DNA from: Tridacna crocea
Taxonomy: Eukaryota > Mollusca > Bivalvia > Cardiida > Cardiidae
Assembly (NCBI GenBank): GCA_943736015.1
Contig: OX031061.1
Coordinates: forward strand, 62,874,192-62,938,191
Direction of reading: 5' to 3'
DNA length: 64,000 bases
Of the stretch, positions 24,101 through 39,100 are shown in pieces (positions within the stretch are counted from its first letter, which is position 1; each line of letters opens with the position of its first letter). The position numbers were made by a program, and so were the translations under genes. The notes under the pieces are model-generated. The model was not told where the DNA came from. It was given only the letters and a program-made list of their open reading frames with translations, and did not search any database.

Positions 24101-27100
24101 TCCCACACTGTTTTCAAAATCTCATTCTCTTCAGAGTTGTTAAAACTCCACATTTTTCAAAGAAGATCAATGGGAGAATGAGTCTCAGTCTGAAAATTGC
24201 ATGTTGCACATTTCCAGTTTTCAGGAAATTTTTCAGTACAATAACAGCAAAACTGAGGTAGAAGTTTAAGACAAATGTACACATGAGAACGTCAACATTT
24301 TTTCTACAATATAATATAGAGAATTCTTTAAGCACATTTAGTCGGCTGTAAATGCTTTCCTAGAGATGATAACATGTAATTAGCAAAGGGATCTATGAAA
24401 AATTGCAATAGTAAAGGAAATATTGTGATAGGTGGGGGCTGGATTTGTTTTTCTGGATTTGTTTATCTAACGGGTAGAATATTTTCAGTGTCTAGCTCAA
24501 CATATGACTCCTTCCTGTTGGCATCCAATATAAATTCTTTTAATTTCCAAATAGACCATTATCAAATAACCCATTTTTTTTTTCTTGACTTTTTGGATGG
24601 TGGCTTAAAAGAACAAGAAGACCATGATGGTCCTATATTGCTCACCTGAGTGCTAAGCAGTAAATGTCTACAATGAAAATTCTTTTTTTCCGAAAAGATC
24701 ATCGTATCATATTTGGTAGAGGTCCACTAAAAGATGCTACATAATGAAATACATGTATCAAAGCTCTACGATTTCCAGTTTCAGAGAAAAATTTTCCTTC
24801 TTTGTTCCTATGTTTTGAACTTGTGACCCCCGAGGCTGGGCCAGTTTAGACCCCAGGGACATCATGTGAACAAACTTGGTAGAGGTCAACCAGCAGATGC
24901 TTCATACCAAATATCAAAGCTTTACTCCTTCTTGTTTCAGAGAAGAAGATTTCTAAAGTTTTCCTTCTTTGTTCCTATGTTTCAAACTTGTGACCCCAAG
25001 GGCGGGGTCAGTTTTGACCCCAGGAGCATCATATGAACAATCTTGGTAGAGGTCCACTAGGAGATGCTACATAATAAATATCAAACCTCTGCCCCTTCTA
25101 GTTTCAGAGAAGAAGATTTTTAAAGTTTTCCTTCTTTGTTCCTATGTTTCAAACTTGTGACCCCCGGGGCTGGGTCAGTTTTGACCCCAGGAGCATCATA
25201 TGAACAATCTTGGTAGAGGTCTACTAGGAGATGCTACATAATAAATATCAAACCTCTGCCCCTTCTAGTTTCAAAGAAGAAGAATTTTAAAGTTTTCCTT
25301 CTTTGTTCCTATGTTTCAAACTTGTGACCCCCGGGGCTGGGCCAGTTTTGACCCAAGGGGCATCATAGGAACAATCTTGGTAGAGGTCCACTAAGAGATA
25401 CTACATACCAAATATCAAAGCTCTGCACCTTCTAGTTTCAGAGAGGAAGAATTTTAAAGTTTTTGCTATTTTTTTCCCTTTTGGTTGCCATGGCAACCCC
25501 AGAGTTATGGCTGGAATTCAATCTCTTGAAGAACTTTGGTAGAGCTTCACCCAAGGAACACCTCTGTCAAGATTGGCCCAGTGGTTTGGGAGGAGAAGAT
25601 GTTTAAAGAAATTGTGGATGATGGACGACGAACGACGGACATTGGGCGATCACGAAAGCTCACAATGAGTACTTCGTGCTCAGGTGAGCTCAAAATAAGG
25701 GCAAATTAGAGAAATGTTGGCAACAACCATTTTCTTTTCCTCTCCAACAAGGTTTCTTAATCTTTTGAGACACACCTAATAGGTGGTCAACAAATGGTTT
25801 CATTTCTGACCGCTTAAAAATAGTTTTCCACCATTCCCATAAATTCTCAAAATTTTAGCTACATTTAGATTGTCTGGAACTGTTCTCAATTTCCATATTG
25901 AAAAATTTTAAAGTCAGATGAAGAATTAGGTTTTGATTTAACCCATTACCACACAATCCCTACTTTTGACGCCCCTGAGAAAGAAGCCTTTAGAAAACAT
26001 TGTGGGAAAAGGAGAAAATGCTGGTAACCAGCATTTTCTCCTTTTCCCACAATGTTTTCTACCCTTCACAAAACACATTTCAAATTTTCAGTCACTTTTA
26101 TTTTGTCGTCTGCAAATGCTTTCAATTTGGACAAGCCTAAAATATTGTCGTTTGGTAATGAGTTAAGATATTGACTGAAAGTGATTTCACACTGTTAATT
26201 AAAAAAAACTTTGTGGTAACAGAAGCTAAATTTTGCTACCTGTTACTTAGCTTTTCTATATTTGTTACACGGAAGATATTCAAGATCATACTGTTTGTGA
26301 GAGGATAACAGGTAAATGGGACAACTAGCCTATACCTTAACCCTTTAGCTCATTACCAAACGACAAAATTTTAGGTTTGTCCAAACCAAAAGCATTTGCA
26401 GACGACAAAATAAAAGTGACTGAAAATTCGAAATTTGTGTAGTGAATGGTAGAAATCATGGTGGGAAAAGGAGAAAATGCTGGTTACCAGCATTTTCTCC
26501 TTTTCCCACCATGTTTTCTAAAGGCTTCTTTCTTAGGGGCGTCAAAAGTAGGGATTGTGTGGTAATGGGTTAACACACAATACAATTTTGAACATTTTGG
26601 GAAAAGGAGGAAATGCAGGTAACCTGCATTTTCTCCTTTTTCAATAATGTTTTCTATCTTGTCAAAGAATTTCAGTTTAATTCCATCATTTTTTGAAATT
26701 TTTGTCTGCAGAAGTTTTCAATTGGAAGTCTAGAATCTGTTGTATGATAATGGGTTAACAGGTAATTCAAAAAAGTTTCACCTTCACAAACATGTAAAAG
26801 ATTAAATATAGCAACAAATTGGCTATATATACAGCAAGTAGAAGAGTGGCGAAGTCTGAAGGTGCCTGAATCATTCCATACAGGGCCCTAGAAACAAAAC
26901 AGTAAACTTAAAATGAAGGAAGACCGTCAAAAATTTTGTGGAAAAAATAAAGAAAGAAAACTGGAAACAAGCATACTTTGCTGTTTCCTGAATGTTATCT
27001 AACCTTTGTAAGACAAACACCATCATTTAAACCATATTTAATTCATCTTCTTCAAAAACTTTCAAAGTGAACTAGGTTAAAATATTTGCTATTGCTTTAA

Positions 27101-30100
27101 CCCTTCAGCAGATTGCACAAGAATGCCAAAGCTTGGCAGCAGTTACTTGGATAGATAAAACTTTAAATATTCAATTTATCTCCGAATCTTAGTATCATGT
27201 TAACGACGTATATAACAAATGTTCGTGTGCATCCTACTGTTTGTGCATTTTCTTTCATGGACAGTAAATAAAAGGTGCACCTTTGTATTTTCTGCACATA
27301 TAGTAATACTGTTGGTGGGTGCTAAAACAAGCAGCACATTCTTTGGGTAGTATTAGTATAGAGAAAAAATGGATCTGTGGACTGTCACCATAATATAATT
27401 AAAATACTATTGACACGGTGTTACACACCGAACAGGCAGACAAAGGCAGGAATTCCAAGGCTGTGGAAGCTTAGCTGTTTCCATTTGCAAAAGTATTGTT
27501 GTAAAAGTGGAAATCGCTCCTAATGAACAATTTCTCCTCTTCCCACTATATCTGCTGAGCTTTCATTATCTAAAGTGACCTTTGTCCTTGTTTTGTGGTG
27601 AAATAAGCACGGATATGTGCCATTTTTATTTTTTCATATTGTTTACAATAATATAATACTGCAGGTATGTAAATTTCATGTAAAATCTGTCCGTCAGAAA
27701 GTATATATTTATAAGGAGGGACCCATTTTTCGCTAAAATTATCTCCCTTTGTCACTTAATGGTCCATTTGTAACAGGCATATTTGTACATTAACCATGGT
27801 CAAAACCAGGCTTTATATACATGTAATTTGTGCAAAACTAAATGAACTTTTACTAAAATGATGTATATTTGGATATTCTTTCAGTTTTTCTGTTTTCCTA
27901 TTAAATCAGTATTTAAGAAAAGCTTGTTAAATCCAGTTTAAGTCGAATTTTAAAAGTGTATATACCTTTTTCAAGTGCAGATTTCTCAGAAACAAGCACA
28001 GTGACCCCAATTTTTTTTTAATCTATTAAAGATATTATGAGCTTTATATGTGCAAAGATTTTAGAAAATCTGTCCAGTAGAAAAATTTGTGATATACATG
28101 TACATTGTTAACTTAACCTAATAGCAACATATATCTCCCAATCTTAATGTCCTGTTTATGTAATCAAATCAATTTATCTTCCAATCTCAATGTTGTGTTT
28201 ACTTAACCTCACAGTAATATTCAATTTATCTCCGGATCTCAAAGTCGTGTTAACTTAACCTAACAATAATATTCCATTTATCTTCCGATCTCAATATGGT
28301 ATTAACCTAACCTCACAGCAATATTCAAGTTGTCTCCCAATCTCAAAATCATGTTAAGTTTACCTAACAGTAACATTTAATTCATCTCCCAATCCTAATC
28401 TCATGTTTTCTTAATCTCACAATGATATTCAACTAATCTCATAATCTCGATGTCTTTTTCACTTAAATCCCACAATATCAAATTTATCTCAAAGTCTTAA
28501 TGTTACATTTACCTAATCCAAAAGTTATATTTAATATATCCCCCTGTCTTAATATCCTGTGTACTCAACCCCATAGTAATATTCATCTCCCAGTCTGATG
28601 TCATATTACTTAATACCACAGTCATATTGAATTTTAAGATCAAGATTATACTGTAGAGAACATTTTGCCTAGGTTAAGTTAGGTCTAAAACTCTGTTTAT
28701 TTCAATATTTTGCATTAGTTATCTAGTTTGGAGGAAGACGTCTGCAGCTTGTTTCAAGAGTTAGTAAGTCAGCAGAGTATCAGAACTAACTTAACCCTTT
28801 CCCAAACAATCCCTGGTTTTTAAAGGTCAGAAATGGATGAAGCCTTTTGAAAACATTGTGAGAAAAGGAGAAAATGCTGGCAACCAGCATTTTCTCCTTT
28901 TCCCACAATGTTTTCTAACCTACCACATAGAAAAATCATCATTTTAGCAACTGTTAATTTGTCATTTGCAAAATGCTTTCAATTTGGTCTGGTCCAAAAT
29001 TTGCTGTTTGGGAAAGGGTTAATCCATGATGTAGCTGAATAAACCAAACTGACCATTCCAGTCTAGAAATAAGACCCAGACAATTGTTATTTCAAGGTTG
29101 CTCTTACTCAGAGACTAATCAGAGCTGACAGTGTGTATCAAATATCAGACAACACATTTTGTGGCAGCTAGAATAGTGAAAAGCTCTTAACCCATTACCA
29201 CACAATCCCTACTTTTGACACCCCTGAGACAGAAGCCTTTTGAAAACACTTTAGGAAAAGGAGAAAATGCTGGTAACCAGCATTTTCTCCTTTTCCCACA
29301 GTGTTTTCTACCCTTCCCAGAACAAGTTTCAATTTTTCAGTCACTTTTATTTTGTCGTCTGCAAATGCTTTCAATTTGAACCAGTCTGAAATTTTGTTAT
29401 GTGGTAATGGGTTAAAGGTTTAAAAGTTAATTTCTGAACAAAAGTAAGAACCCAATGCAACAAGTTCTCTGTAGTCTAATCTTGATCTACACGGCCAAAG
29501 AAACCACTGTGAGTCATAGTTTACAGTTTAAAAGTTGCTACTTATCATTTAAAACCCAAGAGACACACCCAGGCAAGTTAGACATGATTCGTAAGAAATG
29601 TACTTACAAGCCCCAATTTACTGCCAGTCCAATGGCCAGGAGAATCAGTCGGTCCTGAAGTATAAATCACAATTACCTGATGAGATCCCCGAGTTTGTAA
29701 CGGCAGCGTTCATATTCTTTATTCACCAAAAAAAAATTTCTAACAAGGTGAAAGATTTCATCATACTCTTATTAACCCTTTCCCAAACGACAAACTTTTG
29801 GACCAGACCAAATTGAAAGCATTTGCAGACGACAATTCAACTCTTGCTGAAAAGATTATTTCTGTCTATGAAAGGGTAGAAAACATTGTGGGAAAAGGAG
29901 AAAATGCTGGTTACCAGCATTTTCTCCTTTTCCCACAATGTTTTCAAAAGGGTACTATTCCAGACCCATAAAAACCAGGGATTGTTTGGGAAAGAGTTAA
30001 GAGTTCAGGCAAGGCAAATCTACGGCATTTTTGATTTGGAACAAGAACTTCACATAGACAATTAGGAATGCCATGTGACAAAATAAAATACCTAATTGTT

Positions 30101-33100
30101 AAGTTTTTTATTCAAATTGGTATGATGAAACCATATCTGAAAATAAAATAGCCTGAATTCTTACTGACTTCATTTAACATGACCCAAGTCATTACCATTT
30201 ACATAAATAAATTTGTCCAAAATGGTCATGGAGATATTTTGTACAGATTGAGTTGCTTCCCCGTACCTTCCTCTGTATATACAACTTCGCGAATGGTAGT
30301 CCCACTTGTATTTATATACCCACACACATATTCAACAATATACTGGAAAATAGTGGAAATATACTTACAACATACATTGGTCTTGTACATCTAAACAAAT
30401 CTTGTCTGATAAAGTGATATAATCTCGATATTATATGTCGATCTGAAATGAACAAAATACAAGTAAAATGAAAAAGGTAAAACCTCAATACGAGAACATG
30501 AATGATTTCTTTAACAAATATCTAAAAATTGGAATGACAAGCTAGATCCTGAAATCACAGGGTTTTGAGTTCGAATTCTGGAGTTGGCAAAACTAATTTT
30601 TGAGCACTGTTAAAAGTAGAATGCATGCTTCTTTTGTAGATGCAGATTTATACATGTGAAATAGGGTGAAAGTCCCGGATCCTTTTAACCATAATAAAGA
30701 CAGTTCCTTGACAGTTTTGTTATAAAGGTTCAGATTCCAATAACTTGGAATGATTACTGGTTCACATATTTCTTAAGAACATTTTAAGAAAAGGTAAGAG
30801 GAAATTAACGCTCATATTTTGAATTGCATTCAAAAAGGAAAACAAGAAAAACATTCACTTTGTATAGATCTTTATAATTCCATGGAACACTTCTGACTCT
30901 CTGTAATATGCCAAGTGTCTTTAATTGCCAGAGAATCATAAGTGACTGCCACAGTTTGAAGGATTTGATTGGTGATTAGGTTGATTAGATTGTTCCAACC
31001 AATACCCCGTTGGTACTGCAGCGATATCCCATTCTTATCAAACTTGTTTCAAATCTTGATCTTTCAATATTTGGAGGTTCATGATGTTTTGTCTCAGTGC
31101 GCCCAGTTTATTTTTTCAACTATAGTTTTTACAGGGAATCAGTCAGTAGGCTGGGAAGAATATTGAGCAGAGTAAAAGAAAATCCATTTGGTTGGTTGTA
31201 TTGGGGTTTAACGCCACTTTAACAGCTAAGGTCATATCATGGCGGTCAGTGACACACATGTGTTTCCTGGCTTTCTCACACCAGTACTTACACTACTTTC
31301 TCTCCGAAGCCACCGACTACTTTTCTCACATGCTTCAGCAGAGGTGAGAGGCGAAAATATGCCGGAAAGAAAGTTTGCCTCAACCGGGTATCGAACTCAC
31401 AACCACCAGGTCATGAGTCCGACACACTCACCACTGAGCCACCCTGGCGGGCAAAAAAAAAAGAAAATCCAGGAACACACGGTAGGTGTGTAGTATTCTG
31501 AGCTATCCAACATATAGATATACATGTATCACTCGTGTTTGTATTAGGGCACATTTACTGCCTTACAATAGAGCTAGCTTTTGAATCAAAGAAGTAGCAT
31601 ATTTGCCTTAGGACCTTGCGGTCCTCAGTTCAATCCCCTTTCTGAGAAGTTCTTTGTCAGAACTGTTACAAACACAAGCCATACATTTATATATCTGTGG
31701 GATAGACCAGAATACGAGGTACTACAGGTGCACTTGCCTCAGCAATATGTATATAAACATGAAAGTGAAGAATAATGATAAGAATGATCTCATCCTGTTT
31801 CTCCCTTACAACAGAACTTCAGTTGGCCATTTAATCGTTTTTCTGTCTAAAATCTGATTATTCAGGCTCTGTTTGTATACTCAAAGAAAAATGAATACTA
31901 TATAGAGGGTATGTTTGCTTATTTTCGATGAAAGATCGAAATGTATTTCCAGTGAACATCACTGACAATATTTTCACGAGTGGTGCACCCCTGAGTGAAA
32001 ATATTACCTATGATATTCACGAGATGAAATAAATTTTATCTATTTATTTCATGTATCTCTTTTGTGGTGAGGCCTATGCTCCTACATCAAAATCCATTAG
32101 AGCTGTTTTTTGTTAATTTCTGTGGTGTAACCCCTCCTGATACAACATATTTACAAAAATTACGTACAGCACGTGAAATATTTTGCAAAGTATGTCATAT
32201 TTTCACCAGTTTGAGTGGCACACACATTTTACCAAGGTAACTCTTTCATGAGAACTAATGTTTCTGCCTTCAAATGAAGTGTTTGAAGATAAAAATCAGT
32301 ATCTTTCAATGGTCATAACCATGAAATATAAAAAAAAAATCATTTTTATTTCTCGATAAATTACTGAAAAGCATGTAATATGAAATTGGTATTTTCATAG
32401 GTCCAACTTACCCAGTCTCCATCTTCCCATATAGTACAGATGAATGCTCAACAATAAGGAGGCTAACATGTACACCAGAGCGAACAAAATCCAAAATACA
32501 TTATTACCATAAACCTGCAGTGAACCAATTTAACCATTAAATCACCTTTTTAAACTTAAGTTGCATTTTCAACAATTGTAGATCAAGATCAGACAGCACA
32601 AAACACAATCTGATTCCTGATCTACACTGTCTGCTCAGCAGAGATATTTTTAACAAAACTATTTTGAAACTGCAACTATTTGTGTCTTATTTCATGACTG
32701 AAAGATATAGAGGATATTTATTTTTTTTATCAGCGAAAGTCAAAATATATTTAATCAACTGGCTACCACTCGTGAAAATATTACCAATAACATTAACTCC
32801 ATGAAACAAATTTTGATCTTTAACTCTTTACCGAAAAACAAAATTTCAGACTTGTCTAAATTCAAAGCAGTTGTAGACGACAAATTTAAGATGACAAAAA
32901 AAGATGCCCCCAATTACCAGAGCCTTGTTTCTCTGTGGATCAAAATTTTGCGAACAGTTTTTGAAAAGGGTCATTCAAGGAACATCTCTGTTAAATTATT
33001 CCAAATCTGATCAGCGGTTTCAGAGAAGAAGAATTTTTAAGAATTTCTTAATTTCTGTATTGTGCAAGTAGCCCTTATTACCAGAGCCATATTTTTTTAT

Positions 33101-36100
33101 GAATCAAAATTTTGCGAACAGATTTTGAAATGGGTCATCCAAGGAACATCTCTGTAAAATTATTTTAAAATCTGACCAACGATTGCAGAGAAGAAGAATT
33201 TTTCAGAATTTCTTCATAGCCATATAGTGCAAATAGCCCCCGTCACCAAAGTCATGTTTTTTTGACGGATCAAAATTTCGTGATCAATTTTTGAAAAGGG
33301 TCACACAAGGAACACCTGCACTGTCCAATAAGGAGATGCTTTTCCTTAACTCTTTCCCAAACAGCAAATTTTGGACCAGACCAAATTGAAAGCATTTTGC
33401 AAATGACAAATTAACAGTTGCTAAAAAGATGATTTTTCTATATTGTAGGGTAGAAAACATTGTGGGAAAAGGAGAAAATGCTGGTTACCAGCATTTTCTC
33501 CTTTTCCCACAATGTTTTCAAAAGGCTTTGATTCCTGACCCGTAAAAACCAGGGATTGTTTGGGAAAGGGTTAAACATTACTTTGAAATAGCAATATTAC
33601 TACCCCTGTTTTCACAAAGCATGGCTCCTATGTAGCCAACAACACCTACCACTCCACAAACTGCCACAATTATAATAGCAGCCATCACTAGGTATGATGA
33701 GTGAGCCTTAGCTGTGATATCTGGATGTCTATTCTGATATATCTTCAATATACATAAACAGGCTATGATGTACATGAAGGATGTATCTGCAATGGAGGAT
33801 AGAGATACATGTGGTTAGGTTTCATCCTATATTTTCATATTTTAACCCTTTACTCCATATATACTCATTTCTAAGCATTGCTTGTAGGAGCCTTTGGAAA
33901 ACATTGTGATAAAAGGTGAAATTGCTCGTGACGAGCAATTTCACCTTTTGCCACATATGTTTTCTACACAAGGTGTCATATATACACATAAAAAACGGCT
34001 TTATCCTTGCTCTTATTTAGGGTCAATTAGAGATACCATAGAAATGCCTTATGGGGTAAAGGGTTAAGCAAAATAACTAACATCTACATAAGTGACAACG
34101 CCAACAATTTTCTATCAGTTTAGCAGAAACTTGTGTATGTCGGCTTCTCTTGATCCTGCAATAGTCAACTTAATAAAAGAACAGACTTGCTAATATGCAA
34201 AAAGAACACTTTAGAATAGGACATCTTGCTTAGCTTTAAGAGATATCTCTAAAATAGGAACATTTTGCTGATTTACAGTAGACAAATCTAAAATAGGATA
34301 GTTTGGTTATTTATAATAGATTAATTTACAATGTGATAGTTTGCTGATTGATAACAGATGAATTGATAACGGATGAATTGATAACGGATGAATTTAACAT
34401 AGGACAGTCTGCAGATATATCTTAATAGACAAATTTAATTGTATGTGTATACCTACTATTCTTGATATGTATTTTCAATCAAAGAGAGAATTATGAATAT
34501 AATAAACAGAATAATCAACTGGTGGTGTGTGATGATAGAAATCTATCACTCGTGTGGGATTTGATATTTAAAAACTTGTCCTTCAAATTCGTTTTTCAAC
34601 CCTATTATCCCCACTCCAGTGACAGATTTTTAACATCACACATCACACTCCAGGTTGATTTTCCTCTATGTTTCTGGTAACCCATAATTTTCTGCTTTTC
34701 TTGCCATATTTAAAAAAAAAAACAAAAAAAAACCAAACAAACTATCAACTGAGCCACGTTAAGTTTGGGGTCTGCAAAAGCTTTCTTGAATAGTGAAAGA
34801 AAAATGCATGTTAACATGTCAATGGGCATCTGGAATTTGATAAAATACCAATGACCACTGTGAGTAGCTCGTACACGAGAGCCAGGTCCATACTATGTAC
34901 TACTGCAGACTCAATCCCAGTGTTGTTTGTTCCTTGAGAAGGACAATTTTGTTAAGATCTTCAACAGAAGATACACTAGATCTAATACAACATTTGCTAA
35001 TATTTGTCATTTCGATTATGTTTTAAATCTGAAACTCAACCAATAGGAAAAAAGCATCTGCTTTTCCTTTCTGATCAGTCACCATACCAAGTCCAATTAT
35101 AATTTAACAAATCATTTACTGATATATGATTGGGTTTTTGTCCAGGTTAAAATGTGACTGGTGCATAAAGAAAACGATTTTAAACCCTGAAAATACATAC
35201 TGTATGTTTTCATAATGCTTGAATGCCGTAAAAAAAGGCTTCTTTCCTGTTCTGCAGAATTTGGATACCAGCGATAAAACATCTCGGAGACAATCTGGTT
35301 TTCCAGAAGGAGACAATCCAGTTTTCCAGAAGTGTAATTGGCAACCTTGCTTCGTTCTTTTCATGCGATATGAAAATTTTTCATTCGATATGAAAATTTT
35401 GTATGTTTTCTTTTGAGTTTATAAACATTACAGATGTAATCTCTTTGCATTTCTCATATTCTTTATTTCCTTCAAAAATGTGTGTGCTTTATCGCACATT
35501 ATGTAGCAATCTTTGGGCGACCTACACAATTTAGGCATGACTTGCGTAATGGCCCATCTAAAATAAACACAGAGATTACTATCATTAGGCTACCTGATTT
35601 AGACTACATGCCCACTTACCAAACTGAAAGTTAGTTACTGTAGGACAAATATGATAGCAAGCACTCATCACTCCCTCTATGCAGAGTGCAAACCCCATTG
35701 CATAGTACAGTCCATAATACTGTGGTATACCAAACAACTGAAAATTAAATTGATGTCAATTTTCACTCTAACCCTCTTCTACACCTCACCTCCTGATAGA
35801 GGGAGTGATTTTGATTTCATAATAGAAAATATTAGTTATTCTCTTCTGAACCCTATGTTATGGGTATTCATTAGAATCGTCTCATGGAGACAATTCTAAT
35901 GAGTACCCACTACCTAAGGTTTGGAAGAAAATATAACAAATTTAGAACTCCACCACTCCCTATTATCTGTAGCTGTAACTACACTATCACAAATTTTAAC
36001 CACCCAGAGAAAGGAAGGCATTTGAAGGAGAAAAGTACTGTCTACCAGCAATTTTTCTTTTTTTCCCCTCACGCTGTTTTCTGCCCTGTCAGAAATAAAT

Positions 36101-39100
36101 ACCATTATGTAAGCAGCATTTAAATAATCATCTACAAAAGTTTTCAATTTAGAAAGGGACAAATGGTAAAAAGCTTGGAATAACAAGTTATTTCATTGAA
36201 ATGATATATATTTACCGAAAAAAGCACTTTTTTGATGAACACATACAAAAGGTATTGTACCTTGCATGTACATATGGCCTTTTGCTATTTGTCCATAATG
36301 AAATTACATGTTAAGCCCACTCTTTCCATGATATGGTATTTTATTAAATGCAAAGAAAAAAAATAAGAAAATAAGAAAAAAAATAATAATGATGGTCTGT
36401 GGCATGTGATAAACGATTTAAATATGAAGTTTCATAAATTTTTGTTCAGAATTTCAAGAGATAACAAGATGGCCAAGATGGCTCAAAATCTGATTAGCCG
36501 TTTCAAAGAAGAAGAATTTTTAAGAATTTCTTCACGGCCATATAGTGAAAAAAGACCCCCTTCACTACAGCAATGATTCTTGACAAATCAGCATTTTAAA
36601 AACAGTTTTTGAAAAGGGTCAACAAAGAAACATTTCTATGAAATTATTTCAAAATCTGATCAACCATTTCAGAGGAGAATTTTTTTAAAGAATTTCTTCA
36701 TCACCATATAATGCAAGTAGCCCCCATTCACCAAAGTCATGTTTCTTCAAGGCCGTCGGAAGCGGTCCGGCCATGGCCGGACCAAATTTTCGGCCGAAAA
36801 TGAAAAATGGCCAGTCCAATTTTCGAAAAAAAAATGCGCAATATAAACCTCAAAAAATGCGCAAGAATGCACCAGAGAGCGTCTTATTTTCATTTTTTTT
36901 TTTTTTTTTCGGGGGAGCATGCCCCCGGACCCCCCTAGCATGGCTTAAATGCGTAATATTTTTCCGGGGGAGCATGCCCCCGGACCCCCTTGCATGGCTT
37001 CGCGACTTCGTCGCTCGCCATACTAGCCGGACCAAATGAAATTTCCTTCCGACGGGCCTGTTCTTGACAGATCAAAATTACGCAAACAGTTTTTGAAAAG
37101 GGTCACCAAAGGAACATTTCTGTGAAATTATTTCAAAATCTGACCAGCAATTTCAGAGGAGAATAATCTTAAGAATTTCTTTACTTCTGTATAGTGCAAG
37201 TAGCCCCCATTCACCAGAGCCATGTTTCTTGGCAGATCAAAATTTAATGAACATTTTTAAAAAGTGTCATCCAAGGAACATCTCTGTGAAATTATTTCAA
37301 AATGTGATATACTGTTTCAGAGAAGAAGAATTTAAGCATTTCTTCATTTACCAGAGCCATGTTTCTTGATGGATCAAAATTTCCATGAAACAAATTTCAA
37401 ATTTTAAGTCACTTTTATTTTTCTGTCTGCAATTTTTTTCAATTCGGACAAGCCAAAAACATTGAGTTAACAGGTTTATACAGCCCTGGAAACTACAGAC
37501 CATCACCATGTCCCACTTTATGTTTAAAAAAAATGTTTCAGTCCTGAGAGTCGGTCAATTAAACAAAAAAAAATCACGAACAGTTTTTGAAAACAGTCAC
37601 CCAAAGAGCATCTCTGTGAAATTATTTCAAAATCTGACTAGCCGTTTCAGAGAAGAAGAATTTTCAAGAATTTCTTAATTTCCGTATAGTGCAAGTAGCC
37701 CCCATTCACCAGAGCATTGTTTCTTGATGGATCAAAATGTTGCCATGGAAAAAGTTTTGAAAAGTGTCATCCAAGGAACATCTCTGTGAAATTATTTTAA
37801 AATCTAACAAGCTGTTTTAGAGAAGAATTTTTAAGAATTTCTTTATACCGTATAGTGCAAGTAGCCCTCATTCATCAGAGCCATGTTTCTTGACGGATCA
37901 AAATTTCATGAACAACTTTTCAAAAGGATCACCAAAAGAGCATCTCTGTGAAATTATTTCAAAATCTGTCCAGCCGTTTCAGAAAAAAAGAATTTTAATG
38001 AATTTAATAATTTCTTAAAAGTGCAAGTAGCCTCCATCCACCTGATCCTAGTTTCTTGACAGGTCAAAATTTCACAAACAGTTTTTGAAGAGGGTCACCC
38101 AAGGAACATCTCTGCGAAATTATTTCAAAATCTGACCAGTGGTTTCAGAGAAGATTTTTTCAAGAATTTTCTAGAAAATTCTATTTGGTTGCCATGGCAA
38201 CCAGAGTTTTTTGATGGAATCAAATTCTTTGATCAATTTTTAAAGAGGACCTCCAAAAGAACATTCCAGCCAAGTTTAGTCCAAACTAGCCTAGCGGTTT
38301 AGGTGGAGTTCATGTTCAAAGAATGCAAGAACGCACTGAGGCACTATGGACGAAGGACAATGGACAACAGGTGATTCTCAAAGCTCCCCTTGAGCATGTT
38401 GTACTCAGGTGAGCTAAAAAAGGAAATAAATGTGAAGCTCCCCCTCTTTTAATTTTTTAATAGAAACATATGAGATACTGCGAGTTAATTTTAAATCATC
38501 ATGTAAGCATTATAGACTCACTTTATGCCTCCCCTGGCTTGTTAATTTGACTCTGTCATGCAACTTTTCCCTGAAAGAACAAATTAATTAATAAAATAAA
38601 GAGCTAGTTAATTTGAAAATAAATACAATGTATCTCAAAACAAGAGGGCCATGATGGCCCTGTATCACTCCACTGGCTTTTTAACCCTTTACCACACACA
38701 TTAAAGTGTTCATGACCCTGAAAAAGAGGGCTTTTGAAAACAATGAACACTGTCAGGCATATACAAGCAGGTTTAGTCATTTGCATGAAAGGTAAAGTTT
38801 TTAGAAAAAAACCTGAATGACAGAAATCTTACTTTGAAATTAAAATTCCACTATGTATGCATAACTTTTAACATCAAAATGAATCACTCTCTCTGAAAAC
38901 AGAATATTTTCTATAAAAAAACTTAAATATCTGGCATCAATCATGTATAACTGCAGTTTGATAATCAAAGGAAACATGATTTTTTTTCATTTTTGTTGCC
39001 ATGGCAACCAGAGTTTTTGAAGGAATCAAATTCTTTCAAGAAATTCTGAAGAGGACCATGGCAGGATTATTTCTGTGAAGTTTCATCAAATTTGGATGGG

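Noticed and set aside
24114-24335. Possible third copy of SIDT exon 17 (hydrophobic minus-strand frame)
   Set aside because: No SDFA, LxLY or IFY motif, no matching phases or splice sites; part of it is MITE sequence.
16609-26166. Recurrent short proteins beginning MTPLRKKP with [16 protein letters not shown]-like sequence
   Set aside because: These are translations of the TTAA palindromic MITE, found wherever a copy occurs (16609, 21380, 25966 and others).
28085-28625. CRISPR-like array
   Set aside because: Units are contiguous and degenerate with no unique spacers, in a eukaryotic intron; an ordinary minisatellite.
30369-30390. 22-bp microexon for the TRPMYV segment
   Set aside because: The TTTAG just upstream is internal; using the ATTTCAG at 30443-30444 gives a 74-bp exon that fits both frame and family length.
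33578-33649. Extension of SIDT exon 13 through the open frame to 33578
   Set aside because: Family alignment resumes in exon 14 (YGNNVFW) directly after GTG at 33650; the extra 70 bp are intron read-through beginning GTAGGT.
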